37,174 nucleotides of DNA from CAZCGA01 sp964498075. GTDB taxonomy: Bacteria; Desulfobacterota; Binatia; HRBIN30. Where the stretch lies: assembly GCA_964498075.1 (NCBI GenBank), contig CAZCGA010000054.1, positions 1 to 37,174 on the forward strand, read 5' to 3'. The notes below the pieces were generated by a model. The model saw only the letters and a program-made list of their open reading frames with translations, did no database searches and was not told the DNA's origin. Numbering within the stretch: the stretch's first letter is position 1; each line of letters begins with the position of its first letter. Shown here one piece after another: positions 17,336 through 24,501 of this stretch. Both the position numbers and the translations under genes were made by a program.

Positions 17336-19285
17336 CTACCCCCGCGCGCGCAGTCGTGCTCCGGGCGCGGCCACCAACATATCCGCTTCGTTCTGGGGAG
17401 CCGCCGGCGCTTCGATGCCACTCCGAGGAGTGTCCGCCGGTGCCGTCCCGCCCGTTCCCCACGACGCTTCGCCTTGCTGCAGCTCGAACACTTCACGGTA
17501 CCACCCGGGCTCGGCCATGAGGCTCGCGTGCGTGCCGGTTTGTCGGATCTGACCCTCTTGGAGAACGAGGATGAGATCGGCGTGACACACCTCCGCCAAG
17601 CGGTGGGCGACTCGGAAGGTGGTTTTCCGGCACGCGAGCCGATTCAGCGCGGCATTCACCTGAGCCGCCGACGTAGCGTCGAGGGACGCCGTCGGCTCGT
17701 CGAGGATGAGAATCGGCGGATCTTTGATGATCGCACGGGCGATGGCGATCTTCTGTCTCTGCCCGCCGGAGAGCGTGTCGCCGCGTTCGCCAACTAGAGT
17801 GTCGTAGCCCTGCCGCAGCGCCATGACGAACTCGTGGGCGTCGGCGGTGCGCGCGGCCGCTTTGACTTCCTCCAGTGTGGCCTCGGGCTTCCCGTAGGCG
17901 ATGTTGTCGCGCACCGTACCGGTAAACAGCAGCGGCTGTTGCAGGACGACGCCGATCTGATCGCGCAGCGAGTCGAGCGTGAGTTGCGTGATGCGCTCGC
18001 CGTCGATGCGGATGCGGCCTGCGGTGGGATCGTACAACCGCGGCAGCAACGCACACAGCGTCGACTTGCCCGCCCCGTTCGGACCGACAATCGCCAGGGT
18101 CTGGCCGGGAAGCACGGTGAAGGACACGTCGCGCAGTACCGGCTGGCCCGGCTGGTACGCGAAGCTTACCTCGATGCAGCTCACCTTGCCGCTGAAGCGC
18201 GGCGCCGGCCGCGCATCGCGGCGCACCTTGATCCGGTCGTTGACTCGCAACACGGCGAACACCCGCTCGGCGCAGATGGTGGCCTTCGACAGCCGCGCCG
18301 CAACGAAGGCGATGCGCCGCAGCGGCTTGTAGGTGCCGGTGAGGTACGAGGTGAAGACGATCAGATCGCCAGGCGTGAGGATCCCCGTCAGCACGCGCCG
18401 GACCCCGAACCACAACACCGCACCGGTGCCGATGGCGATCAGAATCTCGGCCACGCGTTCCAGATTCGCCTCCAGCTTCACGGTGCGGCGTGCCTGCCGC
18501 AGGCCGCTTCGATTCGGGCCGGCGAAGCGCTCCTCCTCGTACGCCTCGCGGCCGAAGACTTGAATCACGGCGATGCCTTGGAGCATCTCGCCGAACAGCG
18601 CCGCCATGCGACCTTCCTTCTTGCGCTGCCGCCGCACCGCGACGCGCAGGTCGCTGGAAATCCGAAAGACCGCTAGGCTCAGGGCGGGCAAGACCGCCAG
18701 GGCGATCAGGGTGAGTTGCCAGTCCATGTAGAACATGACCCCCACCATCGCGAGCAACACGAGAAACTCGGTGAGCACGACCAGCGTAGCGTCGACCAGC
18801 ATCTCGCGCAGCATATTGGCGTCGCCCGTCGCGCGCAGCAGGAGGTCGCCCACTTGGTGCTGGTGATGGAAGGACAGCGACAAGCGTTGCAGCTGCCGGA
18901 ACAGGTGGCGGCGAAGGTTGAAGGTGACCTGCTGCCCCGCCGTCGCAATGAAATAGCGCTGGCTGTAGGCGAAGACACCCCAGAGCAAGGTGATCAGAAA
19001 GAGCAGGAGGCAGGAGATGCTGACGACGCCCTGGGCGCCGTAGCCTTTCAAGAGATGAAAGGGGAACACCCACTTGATGCGGTTGGCGGGCGCCAAGGCG
19101 TAATCGAAGACCATCTTGATCGGCCACGGGCGCGCGATCACCATCAGTACGCCGCCGATGCTGCACACCACGGCAATCGTCAAGTCGCGCCGCACGGCGC
19201 GCAGATACGGCGCGAAGTCGCGCGCGACAGCAGCCATGCGCTGCCAGCGCAGGCCTTGGAACAGGCCGTTGAGGTGCAGCGTCAT
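17336..19285 (-). CDS. ABC exporter, fused membrane and ATPase domains (MsbA/lipid-flippase type)
   Basis: A 649-residue half-transporter that works as a homodimer in the inner membrane. The N-terminal half has six membrane segments (for example LTIAVVCSIGGVLMVI, VVSISCLLLFLITLLWGVFAY, VVLTEFLVLLAMVGVMFYM). The ATPase domain has Walker A GPNGAGKST (near residue 398), signature LSGGQRQKIAIARA (near 502), Walker B ILILDEPTASLD (near 524) and the H-loop His in VAHRL. All catalytic elements are intact. Family members flip lipid-linked glycans, lipid A or export peptides. Here the neighbours are glycosyltransferases, so a lipid-linked glycan is the likely cargo (inference). ATG 19285 lies 20 bases after the preceding gene. 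A C-terminal tail after residue ~600 (GTGGTAPADTPRSG…) is low complexity. Confidence 0.92.
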   Translation of the reverse strand: MTLHLNGLFQGLRWQRMAAVARDFAPYLRAVRRDLTIAVVCSIGGVLMVIARPWPIKMVFDYALAPANRIKWVFPFHLLKGYGAQGVVSISCLLLFLITLLWGVFAYSQRYFIATAGQQVTFNLRRHLFRQLQRLSLSFHHQHQVGDLLLRATGDANMLREMLVDATLVVLTEFLVLLAMVGVMFYMDWQLTLIALAVLPALSLAVFRISSDLRVAVRRQRKKEGRMAALFGEMLQGIAVIQVFGREAYEEERFAGPNRSGLRQARRTVKLEANLERVAEILIAIGTGAVLWFGVRRVLTGILTPGDLIVFTSYLTGTYKPLRRIAFVAARLSKATICAERVFAVLRVNDRIKVRRDARPAPRFSGKVSCIEVSFAYQPGQPVLRDVSFTVLPGQTLAIVGPNGAGKSTLCALLPRLYDPTAGRIRIDGERITQLTLDSLRDQIGVVLQQPLLFTGTVRDNIAYGKPEATLEEVKAAARTADAHEFVMALRQGYDTLVGERGDTLSGGQRQKIAIARAIIKDPPILILDEPTASLDATSAAQVNAALNRLACRKTTFRVAHRLAEVCHADLILVLQEGQIRQTGTHASLMAEPGWYREVFELQQGEASWGTGGTAPADTPRSGIEAPAAPQNEADMLVAAPGARLRARG

Positions 19286-19304
19286 TGCGCTCGCACCAGG
19301 TGAC

Positions 19305-20360
19305 TCACGGGAAGATCGCGCGCACCAGCGCCGGCAGGTCGGCGGCGTTCACCGCGCCATCCTGGTTCACGTCGCCCGGCCCGAAGTGCCCGCCCGCAAA
19401 GAGCGCGGATAGCGCCGTGGGCGGCGTGACGGCGGAATCGACGACCATCGCCGCGCACGTCACTGCCGGCGACGTAGTCACCACTCGCGCGAAGCCCTGC
19501 GCCACGCCGCGCATGGCGATGACCTGGGTTTCCAGGAAGGCCGCCGTGCCAGTAGTCCCGAAGGTGACCGTGGCTCCAGGCGGAACGTTCACCACCGCGC
19601 CATTGCCGTCCGCTACGTTATTCTCGACCGCGCCGTCGGGACCGAACATCTCGACGCCAATGTCGATGGCCTCGATAGCCAGCGACGTGCAAAACACATC
19701 CGACTGCATCCGCCCCCGCTTGATGACGCCGGGAAACAACACCGCGTGGGTCGCCTCGTGCCCGTCGGCGAAGCGGGGAAGCGGGACGGTCGGCAGGACG
19801 GGCCCGGGCACGGGGCGCATGCCGTCGCTGAGCGTGGCGATGGCCACGGGTGGCGCTGCGGAGTCGTCGAGCACGATGATGTTGCAGCGAATGCGGTTGG
19901 AGCTGCCGACGATCCGCGCGAAGCCCTGGGAGAAGGCGGCGAGCGGGATCACTTGGGTCTCCAGGTAGGCCGAGGTGGCGCCTGTGCCGATGGTTGTTGT
20001 GTGTCCGGGGGACACATCGAGCACCGCACCGGCGCCGGCCGTAATGTCATTGAGCCGATTCCCCAGCGTATCGAATATCTCGACGCCGATGTCGACCGGG
20101 TCATGGTCGAGAGAGGTGCACAGGAAATCGGTTTGGACCCTTCCCTTCTTGATGACCCCCGGCACGGCCATCAGCAGCAGGGCCTGCTTGCCGTCGGCAA
20201 AGCGTGGTAGCGGCGTCCCCGCAACGCCGGCCGCTGCCGCTGCAAACGGCCGGGCGCAGAGCGCCATCGCGCCCAGTATCAAGGCGCTACTGTGCAACCG
20301 CGAGGGCCTGGGTAGGGCCTTTGCAGAGCCCCGGCCTTGGTTGTCCCGTACCAGAAACAT
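19305..20360 (-). CDS. Secreted protein with two copies of the two-cysteine domain and a C-terminal single dockerin-like repeat
   Basis: 351 residues. After a basic N-terminus and a signal peptide (HSSALILGAMALCARPFAAAAAG) come two domains of the same family as in the giant protein at 5681-9669. The first has FADGKQALLLMAVPGVIKKGRVQ, DFLCTSL and RCNIIVLD; the second has FADGHEATHAVLFPGVIKRGRMQ, VFCTSL and TCAAMVVD. They correspond to the first and second types of the giant protein's alternating set. The last 23 residues, GDVNQDGAVNAADLPALVRAIF, form one dockerin-type calcium-binding loop and helix at the very end. ATG 20360 overlaps the preceding stop (TAATG), so translation is probably coupled. 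Likely secreted or surface-attached; function unknown. Confidence 0.8.
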   Translation of the reverse strand: MFLVRDNQGRGSAKALPRPSRLHSSALILGAMALCARPFAAAAAGVAGTPLPRFADGKQALLLMAVPGVIKKGRVQTDFLCTSLDHDPVDIGVEIFDTLGNRLNDITAGAGAVLDVSPGHTTTIGTGATSAYLETQVIPLAAFSQGFARIVGSSNRIRCNIIVLDDSAAPPVAIATLSDGMRPVPGPVLPTVPLPRFADGHEATHAVLFPGVIKRGRMQSDVFCTSLAIEAIDIGVEMFGPDGAVENNVADGNGAVVNVPPGATVTFGTTGTAAFLETQVIAMRGVAQGFARVVTTSPAVTCAAMVVDSAVTPPTALSALFAGGHFGPGDVNQDGAVNAADLPALVRAIFP

Positions 20361-21022
20361 TAGTCGCCCGCCTGCTTCTTCCGCTTGGTGATCTTCAGCT
20401 GCACCATCGACGTGGGCGGCGACGACAACTTGTCGACGATGAACGCGTTGCAGACGATACTCCTGGCGTCACTGATGATGCGCGCCGAGCCGTTGCGCAG
20501 CGGCGGCGCACACGTCGCCCCACCCGCGCAGTCACCGTCGACCGTGCAGATAGTGGTCGGGCTCGTGCTACAGCGTAGCGCGGTGCAGGTGCCGCCCCCG
20601 GTGCAGTCCGGGTTGGCGTTGCACAAGCTGCCGGGAACGCTCCCGTCTTTGCACTTGCTAAGGTTGATGACGACATCTTCGTGAACGCCGCTGGTGTTGT
20701 CGGTTCCAATAGTCAGCGTCGCACCCGGGTTCACCGTCCCCGTACCATTGAAACCTGGCGCACTGGCATCATTCAACGGGCCACCACCCGCGGCTGGGAA
20801 GACCTCGACACCGATGTGGATGGTCGACGACGAAAGGTTGGTGCAGGTGAAGTCAGTCGCCAGGTTGTTGTTCTTGATCACACCGGGGACGGTGAACACA
20901 TGCACCGCCGCGCCGACGCCGAGCACGGGCAAAGGACTGTCGATGACTCCACCAAGCACCGGGGCGGTCCAGCCGACAGACGCCGAGATCCCTACCAGCA
21001 GTTGTTGAGTACGTCTGGTCAT
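20360..21022 (-). CDS. Secreted protein with one copy of the two-cysteine domain carrying a Cys-rich insert
   Basis: 220 residues. Signal peptide MTRRTQQLLVGISASVGWTAPVLGG, then the domain start LPVLGVGAAVHVFTVPGVIKNNN, DFTCTNLSSSTIHIGVEVF and PGATLTIGTDNTSG. Between the central strands and the closing ARIISDARSIVCNAFIVDK lies a Cys-rich insert (CKDGSVPGSLCNANPDCTGGGTC … CTVDGDCAGGATC), a motif common in secreted proteins of Binatota and Myxococcota. It ends in a Lys-rich tail (KITKRKKQAGD). ATG 21022 is chosen because AAGGAGG stands upstream and the signal peptide starts there; the longer frame to 21226 lacks these. It is the first gene of the main minus-strand operon. Confidence 0.75.
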   Translation of the reverse strand: MTRRTQQLLVGISASVGWTAPVLGGVIDSPLPVLGVGAAVHVFTVPGVIKNNNLATDFTCTNLSSSTIHIGVEVFPAAGGGPLNDASAPGFNGTGTVNPGATLTIGTDNTSGVHEDVVINLSKCKDGSVPGSLCNANPDCTGGGTCTALRCSTSPTTICTVDGDCAGGATCAPPLRNGSARIISDARSIVCNAFIVDKLSSPPTSMVQLKITKRKKQAGD

Positions 21023-21360
21023 CGCTCTTCCTACCTCCTTGTTCTGGGGCACGAAACCCAGGTTCCCTGGCCACAGACCACCATCACACTGCGTTGCGCG
21101 CGAGTGACGCAGTCGAGCGATAGAAGCCTGGCCTTCACATGGCGAGCAAGATTCCCGCCATCCGCCGTCCTGTGAATGTGGCTGGTGGACCCACGGGAGT
21201 AGCCTCCGGGCATTGGGGAAACACACGCAAGGTTTGGCAAGTCCCCCAGGGGCATGCTGCGGATTCTTACAGGTTCGGCGACAGCGTCAAGCCCAGACTC
21301 TTGAGTCGGCAATCAACTGAGCTACCCGGCGGCCCGTCTGGCCAGGGCGGACCCACACAG
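21023..21360 (-). promoter_or_regulatory. 338-base intergenic leader with a promoter candidate for the glycosyltransferase operon
   Basis: No gene is visible. On the minus strand TTGACG (21285-21290) is followed after 16 bases by AAGAAT (21263-21268), preceded by TG as in extended -10 promoters. An inverted repeat GACTC-TT-GAGTC (21296-21307) lies just upstream of the -35. The transcript would have a leader of about 235 bases. I looked for c-di-GMP and other common riboswitch cores and could not support one. A tRNA D-arm-like run (GGGTAGCTCAGTTGA, minus strand) occurs near 21320, but no tRNA can be folded around it. Confidence 0.4.
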
Positions 21361-22230
21361 TCAGGGGCGCGTCACCGGGAGGCCGCCGATGGTGCCGCCG
21401 CTCAGCTCGTGCTGGGTGGTTTGCTCGCCGATCGTCTGCAGCTGCAGAATGATCCCCACTCCGGGGGCAATGTACAGCTCATCGATCTCCAGCTGGTCGT
21501 CCTGCTTCGTGGTGCCGCGGATGTGCACGAGCTGCGTGTACGTGCCCGCGGGGACGGTGAGACTCGCAACGATATCTATCGGGGTGAACGTGTCGGTGCG
21601 GTCGACGGTACCGATGAACAGGCCGTCGCTGACCCGCCGCACGACGCACTGCACGTGGGTGGAAAACGTCTGTCCAGCCACAACCGGCACCATCAGCTGC
21701 AACAGCGGCGGGTTGCAGGTCGTGCGCACCAACCCCGCCACGGTTACCATGTCGGTGCCACCAAAGAACAGCTGGGTTCCCGTGTCGACGTACGACTGCT
21801 GCTCATGCCTGCGCACCACCTGATCCCGGACCAGCTGGTCGTCGAGGACGAATCCGCCGGCGGCATCCGTGCTGACCACCAGTGTCGTCTCGGTGCCGAC
21901 GTGCACGCGAGGGTCGGGGTCGATGATTCGATACACGAGCTGGTCGCCGACGGCGTGCGGCACCAGCTCCTCTATCGTGCCGACGAAGAGCGGGGGAGGA
22001 GGAAGCAAGAAGATGTCCGCCACCGTTACGGCCCCGTCGCCGTTCGCGTCCACACCATCGACGTGCGGCAAATCGCCGAAGAGTGTCTGGATCAGGGTTC
22101 CCTGATTGGGCGGCGCCTGCGCAGACGCCCGTGTCGCCGGGCACGCCAGGAGCACGAGCAGCGCGCACGTGCGCCACATGACGATGCCTCGCGGCCGGTG
22201 CGGCCCGGTGGGTGTGCGGTTCCAACGCAT
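21361..22230 (-). CDS. Secreted protein with an internal EF-hand/dockerin-like loop, function unknown
   Basis: 289 residues. The N-terminus MRWNRTPTGPHRPRG leads into a signal peptide (MWRTCALLVLLACPATRASA). Residues ~57-75 contain DGVDANGDGAVTVADIFLL, one calcium-binding dockerin-type loop. A beta-rich domain follows: VGDQLVYRIID, LVVSTDAAGGFVLDDQ, VPAGTYTQLVHIRG and YIAPGVGIILQLQTIG. The last two resemble the end of DUF3108-like periplasmic proteins, though I would not name a family. The ATG at 22230 is preferred over 22179 because the next gene upstream begins with the same MRWxRTPT stretch. It starts 18 bases after that gene's stop, so both are probably co-transcribed. Confidence 0.7.
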   Translation of the reverse strand: MRWNRTPTGPHRPRGIVMWRTCALLVLLACPATRASAQAPPNQGTLIQTLFGDLPHVDGVDANGDGAVTVADIFLLPPPPLFVGTIEELVPHAVGDQLVYRIIDPDPRVHVGTETTLVVSTDAAGGFVLDDQLVRDQVVRRHEQQSYVDTGTQLFFGGTDMVTVAGLVRTTCNPPLLQLMVPVVAGQTFSTHVQCVVRRVSDGLFIGTVDRTDTFTPIDIVASLTVPAGTYTQLVHIRGTTKQDDQLEIDELYIAPGVGIILQLQTIGEQTTQHELSGGTIGGLPVTRP

Positions 22231-22247
22231 GGAGTCGGCTGTGGCTA

Positions 22248-23648
22248 TCAGTGCGGCGCGAAGGTGAAGACGGTGACCACGTCGAGGAAATTGCCGGCGG
22301 CACTTTGATCCAGAGCCGGAGCACTCAGCACGAGCCGGCCGCTGCGGCTCCCCGGCCAGTCGTCGCAGGAGAAGTTCTCTCCCCCATCGGGACCGGGGGG
22401 AACCTCGAAGCTCAAGGTTCGCCCCTTGATGTTGTTGGCGTTCAGGATCTTCGATCGCGCGAAGCCAGTGGTCAGCGCAAAGGGAACGCGCAGGGCCGGG
22501 GGACCCTCATTACCGCACGGCAGAGCGTCCTCAAATCCCAGCTCGATCGGCAATCCGCGCAGCTGCACGTCCGGATCAGGATTGGGCACGATGATGAGCT
22601 CACCCGGTCCGGTGTCACCGGTCCCAGAACCCGGGATCAATGGGCCGTTGCATACGCCGGGGTGTGGCGCGCCGCAGAAGCCCTGATCTGCGCCGTCAAC
22701 GCAGTCGGCGTCTGAGTTGCACACGGCGCCGACGTTGACACCCATGCATTCCGCCGGGTGATGACCGCAGACCCCGTCGGTCGCGTCCAGCGACGTGTTG
22801 CAGTCGACATCCTCAGTACACACTTTCCCCACGGTGCCGGCGGTACAGGCCGCCCACGGGATTTCGAACGTCCCCTCCTCCGCTGCACAGTCCAACGACG
22901 TGAAGCCATTCACCCCGAGCTCCCCGAGGCGATGGTCAACATTCAGTGAAATGGCGGCGTCTATTCCGCCGTTGCAGCCGAGCACGCCCGCCGACATCAC
23001 CGGGACCAGCGGTTTGATGCAGAGGACGAACCCTGCCAAGTCGACCGCGTCAACGAAGATGTACTCCGAAGCGCCGAGGATGTTGATCCTCGCGACCCCC
23101 TGGGCGTCGGGCTCGCCAGCTTCGAGATCCAAGAATGCTCGCTCGGTCGTGTTGTTGGTTTGTCCCTGAAACCCCCCGACCGGAACCGTCACAATGTTCC
23201 TCCCGACAGCGATCTTCACGTTGAAAACGCTCGGGGTCGGATCGAGGACGAAGTGGCGGATGCCCAATGGGCCGGGCGTCCGCGTGTCCGTCGGCGTGGG
23301 GGTGATCGTCGGCGTGGGCGTGACCGTCAGCGTGGCCGACGGCGTCGGGCTCGGCGTTGCCGAAGGTGTCGGCGTTGCCGAAGGTGTCGGCGTTGCCGAA
23401 GGTGTCGGCGTTGCCGAAGGCGTCGGCGTTGCCGAAGGCGTCGGCGTTGCCGAAGGCGTCGGCGTTACCGAAGGCGTCGGCGTTACCGTCACCGTTGCCG
23501 AAGGCGTCGGCGTGCCGGTCAATGTCGGAGTCGGCGCCGCCCGGAGCGCACCGGCGCCGGCGCAGCCGCTCCCGGCAGAAACTAGTAGAACGAGCCACGC
23601 GGTGATGTTTCGCCAGCCTTGCCAGGTGGGTGTGCGGCCCCAACGCAT
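22248..23648 (-). CDS. Secreted protein with Thr-Pro/Ser-Ala stalk and Cys-rich insert, function unknown
   Basis: 466 residues. The N-terminus MRWGRTPTWQGWRN precedes a hydrophobic segment (ITAWLVLLVSAGSGCAGAG) that could be a signal peptide; the Cys does not sit in a good lipobox. Residues ~40-110 are a Thr-Pro stalk with seven exact TPSATP units. A beta-rich region follows (RHFVLDPTPSVFNVKIAVG, ARINILGASEYIFVDAVD), with a Cys-rich segment (CTEDVDCNTSLDATDGVCGHHPAEC, CNSDADCVDGADQGFCG) like that in the 20360-21022 protein. ATG 23648 is chosen because it begins the MRWxRTPT stretch and a promoter candidate lies just upstream. Probably a stalked surface protein; no enzyme motif seen. Confidence 0.7.
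   Translation of the reverse strand: MRWGRTPTWQGWRNITAWLVLLVSAGSGCAGAGALRAAPTPTLTGTPTPSATVTVTPTPSVTPTPSATPTPSATPTPSATPTPSATPTPSATPTPSATPSPTPSATLTVTPTPTITPTPTDTRTPGPLGIRHFVLDPTPSVFNVKIAVGRNIVTVPVGGFQGQTNNTTERAFLDLEAGEPDAQGVARINILGASEYIFVDAVDLAGFVLCIKPLVPVMSAGVLGCNGGIDAAISLNVDHRLGELGVNGFTSLDCAAEEGTFEIPWAACTAGTVGKVCTEDVDCNTSLDATDGVCGHHPAECMGVNVGAVCNSDADCVDGADQGFCGAPHPGVCNGPLIPGSGTGDTGPGELIIVPNPDPDVQLRGLPIELGFEDALPCGNEGPPALRVPFALTTGFARSKILNANNIKGRTLSFEVPPGPDGGENFSCDDWPGSRSGRLVLSAPALDQSAAGNFLDVVTVFTFAPH
23353..23478 (-). repeat. Seven 18-bp tandem repeats encoding TPSATP
   Basis: The unit GGCGTTGCCGAAGGTGTC (plus strand) occurs seven times back to back with one or two substitutions, and a degenerate copy follows to about 23514. 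It encodes part of the stalk of the surrounding gene. There are no spacers, so it is not a CRISPR array. The count could change by slippage without losing frame. Confidence 0.9.
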
Positions 23649-23687
23649 ATTCAGTCGGCCTGTTGCCCTCCCCGGCCGCGCGCTCAC

Positions 23688-23718
23688 ATTGTTATGCAAC
23701 CGGGGATTGACTGTCAAT
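23688..23718 (-). promoter_or_regulatory. Promoter candidate for the 23648-21361 gene pair, with a palindrome over the -35
   Basis: On the minus strand a perfect TTGACA (23712-23717) is followed after 17 bases by TAACAAT (23688-23694), about 40 bases upstream of ATG 23648. The -35 lies in a 13-bp palindrome with arms ATTGAC and GTCAAT (23706-23718), a possible operator. Confidence 0.5.
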
Positions 23719-23770
23719 CTCGGACCGGCAGCCATCGCCCGCCGCGGCCGTCAGCAGATACCGCGACCCA

Positions 23771-24481
23771 TCAACGGCGCGGTGCGCCGACCAGGACGGA
23801 GTACATCACGCACGGCGTCTTGCCGGGGTTGCGCCAGGCGTGCCGCGTTCCCGTCTGAATCACGATGTCGCCGGGCTTGAGGTGCACCTGCTTGCCGTCG
23901 TCGAGCTCGAGCAGCAGCTCGCCGGACATGATGACGTCGTAGTCCACCGTGTCGGTGGTATGCATGCCCGGGTGACTACGCTCCATCGCCTCGCCGAGGC
24001 CGGGTAGCTGGGCACGCATCTCCTCGGCAAGCGCGGCCGCGTCGACATGCCTCGGCCTGCCGCGCCGCACCGGGGCGAACACCGTGATGAGGAAGCGGGT
24101 GCTGCCCGGACCCGGCACGAACGTGGTCATGTAGGGTGTAGGATCGTCGCTGCCGGGCACCAACGTCATGCCGTAGTCCGTGGCCCACGCGGCGGTGACG
24201 GAGAAGCCGCTCATGCCGGAGACGGCGGCGACGCGCGCTGGCGGGCCGTCGCTGACGAACACGGATTTCCGTTCAGGGGTGTGCCCCGTAACCACTCGCC
24301 GAATCCGCCCCGCCGCAGGCTCCACCGCGACCGACTGTCGGCGCCGCGTACGGCCGCCTGCGACCTTGCGCCGCCCCCCTTTGCTTCCCGCCGCGGGTGC
24401 CGCTGCCCCTTTGCCCCGTCGTGCCCGCACCTTTCGCCGCGCCGCTGCCCCGCCACCTCTCGCGGACCGCTTCGTTGCCAT
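23771..24481 (-). CDS. Cupin protein with a highly basic histone-like N-terminal tail
   Basis: 236 residues. Residues 1-50 are almost only Ala, Gly, Lys and Arg (ATKRSARGGGAAARRKVRARRGKG…), like histone H1-like or AlgP tails. After a linker (RRVVTGHTPERKSVFVSDG) comes a single cupin-2 domain at the C-terminus: HPGMHTTDTVDYDVIMSGELLLELDDG, then LKPGDIVIQTGTRHAWRNPGKTPC. The family usually has a metal-binding His set; His of MHTTD and of RHAWRN are present. ATG 24481 is preceded by GGGAGGAG. It is the last gene of the sugar-importer operon, 20 bases after the permease gene. It may bind a sugar or aromatic ligand and contact DNA through the tail; this is inference only. Confidence 0.82.
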   Translation of the reverse strand: MATKRSARGGGAAARRKVRARRGKGAAAPAAGSKGGRRKVAGGRTRRRQSVAVEPAAGRIRRVVTGHTPERKSVFVSDGPPARVAAVSGMSGFSVTAAWATDYGMTLVPGSDDPTPYMTTFVPGPGSTRFLITVFAPVRRGRPRHVDAAALAEEMRAQLPGLGEAMERSHPGMHTTDTVDYDVIMSGELLLELDDGKQVHLKPGDIVIQTGTRHAWRNPGKTPCVMYSVLVGAPRR

Positions 24482-24501
24482 CGCATCTCCTCCCGTCGAC
24501 G

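Noticed and set aside
21023..21262. Cyclic-di-GMP riboswitch in the operon leader
   Set aside because: Short look-alike pieces occur but not in the right order or strand to form the conserved core.
21296..21337. tRNA-like sequence on the minus strand (GGGTAGCTCAGTTGA)
   Set aside because: No anticodon arm, T-arm or matching acceptor stem can be folded downstream; kept only as a remark.
23353..23514. Regular short repeats that could suggest a CRISPR array
   Set aside because: The 18-bp units are contiguous with no spacers and encode a protein stalk.
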